Assembly: GCA_014155875.1 (NCBI GenBank)
Contig: JACEFZ010025058.1
Coordinates: 3,145,001 to 3,209,000 of the forward strand
Direction of reading: 5' to 3'
Source of the DNA: Cepaea nemoralis
Taxonomy: Eukaryota > Mollusca > Gastropoda > Stylommatophora > Helicidae
Length of the DNA stretch: 64,000 nt
Both the position numbers and the translations under genes were made by a program. The notes under the pieces are model-generated. The model saw only the letters and a list, made by a program, of their open reading frames with translations, was not told where the DNA came from and did no database searches. The first letter of the stretch is position 1, and every line of letters begins with the position of its first letter. Of the stretch, positions 60,930 to 64,000 are shown one piece after another.

Positions 60930-62105
60930 GTTGCCTTGTAGTATTTGGAGGGAGTTTCATGCGGGTGTCTAGTGAACTTTTTAAAAACTATGTCTCAGAA
61001 TCCACAACGCCACTGGCATTAGAGGCTTTTCAACTTGTCTGCTCATTGACCACGCTTCACAGTCATACTAAAGTACGGGTTCTATGTAGTACTTAAACAC
61101 TCCTTTTATTTCTCATTACAGTTGTCAACTTTATATTAGTCAGTATGTTTTCCAATTTGCAAAAGACAACCTTCATCACAACGATTCTTGTTCCAACGCT
61201 GTAAAGTCACCTCCTATCAGACATTTTTTTCTTTCCTTTTATGCTCACGGCTACCGTTTCCCCATTTCAAGCTCCATGTCTCTACTCGTATGCATTAGTG
61301 TGGTAGAAGTAAACCGATAACTCACAAGATAGACGTATATTATCACACTGTATATGAACATGTGGGAAACGGCTACATCCGGGCAAAGAGGGCGTTGTAT
61401 CTGTCACATGCGTATGGATACAACCGAGACACGTGGTTAAGAGGGATACTACAGAAAAAAAACGGTATTATGTTGGCGATCGAACCAGGGGACCTAATTC
61501 GTGATGACCACCATGTACGGGAGTGATTCTGCCCCCTCGTCAACAGGGCGTCGGAGGTTTAAAAGGGTGTTCATTCTCTCGCTTTTCTATTTCCGAGTCG
61601 TCATAGGGTCACCAAGTAACAGTAAAGAACACGAAACTACTACTACCAAGGCCTTTATACACCACAATGCATTTTCGAATATAATATACACAACTATAAT
61701 CAAGTCATCACAGTATTCAACTAACGCGTTCTCATAGACATAGAGGAGAGATGTGAGCACCGAGGCCAGTTGGGGGAGGTGTACCTTTTACTTAACATCT
61801 ATCGGGTCATACACCGACGAGTGTTTAGCTATATTTATCATATAATATTACCCGTGAACACAACAAGCTTCCCCGGATCAGTCTTAGGCTTCTCATATAA
61901 CATGACATATCACGTACCCGCTGTCCTGACCAGCAAAGTTATCGCTTCTCAGAGCAGACATTTACACTTTCATTAATTCTTCTGCCTGGCCAAAGGGGGT
62001 CTTTGCATCTTTCCGCAGAAACCTAGTTCCAATGCTAATATATGTTTTTCAATGTGTCGGCTCATTACCACATTTCACATCCTGACAAAAGTACAGGTTC
62101 TATGT
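60930..62105. repeat. Intergenic stretch with a diverged ~64-bp repeat pair
   Basis: 61024-61087 and 62043-62106 share gctcattgaccac/ggctcattaccac, then ttcac, then aaagtac and gggttctatgt/aggttctatgt. Otherwise nothing is recognised. Confidence 0.45.
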
Positions 62106-63690
62106 TCCACTCCAACAGTCAAATAAGAAAAAATGTTAGCCAAATTATTAAAATGTTGGCCAAATATAGAAATATATCGACCAGACGTATAAAGTATAGT
62201 AAAATATGTTAGCCAAACTTATAAAACTCGTGGTCAAAATAAGAAATATCTCAACCAAGCGTATAAGAAATAGGAAAAAATGTTAGCCAAATTATTAAAA
62301 TGTTGGCCAAATATAGAAATATATCGACCAGACGTATAAAATATAGTAAAATTTGTTAGCCAAACTTATAAAACTCGGGGTCAAAATAAGAAATATCTCA
62401 ACCAAGCGTATAAGAAATAGGAAAAAGGCTAGTCAAACTAATGAAAATGTTGGCCAAATACAGAAATATCTCGACCATCTTATAAAATGTAGGAAAAATT
62501 GTTAGCCAAACTGACAAAATTGTTAGCCAAAATAGGAAACGTCTCGGCCAACTTATAAAATGTAGGAAAAATTGTTAGCTAAACTGACAAAACAGTTGGT
62601 CAAAATAAGAAACGTCTCGACTAACATTATAAAAAGTAGGAAAAATTGTAACCAAATTAATTTAAAAAGGTGACCAAAATAGGAAATATCTAATCCATTC
62701 TTATAAAACTTAGGAAAATGTGTTAACCTAATGAGAAAAATATCGCCCAATTGAAGAAAAAAGTTACACAAAACTTATAAAACTTAGGAAAATGTGTTAA
62801 CCTAATGAGAAAAATATCGACCAATTGAAGAAAAAAGTTACACAAAACTTATAAAACTTAGGGAAATGTGTTAACCTAATGAGAAAAATATTGACCAAGT
62901 AAAGAAAAACGTACACCAAACTCCTGAAAAGTAAGAAAATTTGTTAACCAAATGGGAAAAATATTGGCCAAGTGGAGAAATATCTCAACCATACTTATGA
63001 AAAGAAGGAAAATGTGTTAACCTAATGAGAAAAATATCGCCCAATTGAAGAAAAAAGTTACACAAAACTTATAAAACTTAGGAAAATGTGTTAACCTAAT
63101 GAGAAAAATATCGCCCAATTGAAGAAAAAAGTTACACAAAACTTATAAAACTTAGGAAAATGTGTTAACCTAATGAGAAAAATATTGACCAAGTAAAGAA
63201 AAACGTACACCAAACTTCTGAAAAGTAAGAAAATTTGTTAACCAAATGGGAAAAATATTGACCAAGTGGAGAAATATCTCAACCATACTTATGAAAAGGA
63301 GGAAAATGTGTTAACCAAATGGGAAAAATATTGGCCAAGTGGAGAAATATCGCAACCATACTTATGAAAATGAGGAAAATGTGTTAACCTAATGAGAAAA
63401 ATATCGCCCAAGTGAAGAAAAAAGTTACACAAAACTTATAAAACTTAGGAAAATGTGTTAACCTAATGAGAAAAATATTGACCAAGTAAAGAAAAACGTA
63501 CACCAAACTTCTGAAAAGTAAGAAAATTTGTTAACCAAAAGGGAAAAATATATGGGCTAAACTATGAAATATGTTGACCGAACTAAGAAAGTGTGTTAAC
63601 CAAAGGGGGAAAAATGTTGGTCAAAACATGAAACATCTCGACCAAACTTATAAATATCTCGTGTAAACTTATAAAAAAAAGTAGGAACAA
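62106..63690. repeat. AT-rich satellite, ~74-bp unit, with ~294-bp higher-order period
   Basis: About 21 units built on ttaggaaaatgtgttaacc, then aatgagaaaaatat and cttataaaac. The subunit word taaccaaa/tagccaaa recurs about every 20 bp. The block containing gtaaagaaaaacgtacacc recurs at 62899, 63193 and 63486, which gives four-unit higher-order copies of 294 and 293 bp. From 63691 to 64000 I see nothing else. Confidence 0.92.
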
Positions 63691-64000
63691 ATATTGCTTC
63701 TGTAGTTATGTCAAACGTGTCTTGAACTTTTATCTGAACAGACATTTCACAAGACATAATCATCAACGTCAACACTTTCCCTCTTTTACATTACCGAAAG
63801 TTTCAACTTATCAGTCCAGTGTATCCACTAAAGAAGCACTTATGCATACTAATCACCCAGCTCTTCACACTCTTGGTTTTTTTTTTTTTCTAACGCAAAG
63901 TGTCTCTGTCTTTCATAGATAGCTTCACAACTTTTCTGTGTAGCACCACTAACAACTCCAAACCTTCGTTTCACATGAGCTCTAATGAAACAGTCATAAC

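Noticed and set aside
62106..63690. Scaffold/matrix attachment region or origin
   Set aside because: AT-richness alone is not evidence; the tandem structure explains it as a satellite.

Overview
This window reads as metazoan nuclear DNA made almost entirely of transposable elements and tandem repeats. Every recognisable protein-coding stretch is a transposon protein or its relic, and there are long dinucleotide microsatellites, satellites and tRNA-derived SINEs. I see no bacterial operon, rRNA, CRISPR array or confident host gene. The mix (I-clade LINEs with an RNase H domain resembling the molluscan Nimbus group, CR1-like LINEs, BED-finger hAT transposases, Gmr1-like Ty3/gypsy elements) suggests a lophotrochozoan, perhaps a mollusc. 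That placement is inference.

Layout. 1-1.25 kb: decayed hAT transposase (minus) split by a 5'-truncated LINE. 1.34-2.4 kb: LINE reverse transcriptase with a perfect 13-bp target duplication. 2.4-9.5 kb: minisatellites, a hAT terminus and two LINE relics. 9.57-16.35 kb: LTR retrotransposon 1 (530-bp LTRs, TSD cccac), internally deleted. 16.6-18.04 kb: pogo/Tigger-like fragment and a LINE tail. 18.07-32.8 kb: a three-level nest, in which CR1-like LINE A (minus) contains LINE B of the same family, which contains LTR retrotransposon 2 (22563-30479; 531-bp LTRs, TSD gacat). The 3' UTR of LINE A appears to hold about 3.2 kb of CA-rich repeats. 32.9-38.3 kb: LINE D (plus) broken by an I-clade LINE fragment, a SINE and a nearly complete I-clade LINE (G). 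38.3-42.1 kb: LINE E (minus), two tRNA-derived SINE copies, a LINE with RNase H, a LINE tail and microsatellites. 42.2-48.5 kb: full-length I-clade LINE H with target duplications, interrupted by a 2-kb unclassified insertion. 49.5-51.7 kb: second hAT transposase. 52-59 kb: second SINE of the 34.3-kb family, an unclassified retroposon, a candidate orphan exon, a 91-bp perfect triplication and a 542-bp duplication. 59.5-60.9 kb: I-clade LINE fragment with an intact RNase H. 62.1-63.7 kb: AT-rich 74-bp satellite with a four-unit higher-order period.

The most notable result is the pair of LTR retrotransposons. In both, integrase lies upstream of the RT/RNase H region although RT is of Ty3/gypsy type. 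That is the domain order of the Gmr1-like group. Element 2 keeps essentially all catalytic residues and has nearly identical LTRs, so it is young. Element 1 has lost RT and carries an in-frame 20-residue repeat array inside its RNase H. I found no convincing wholly new biological system.
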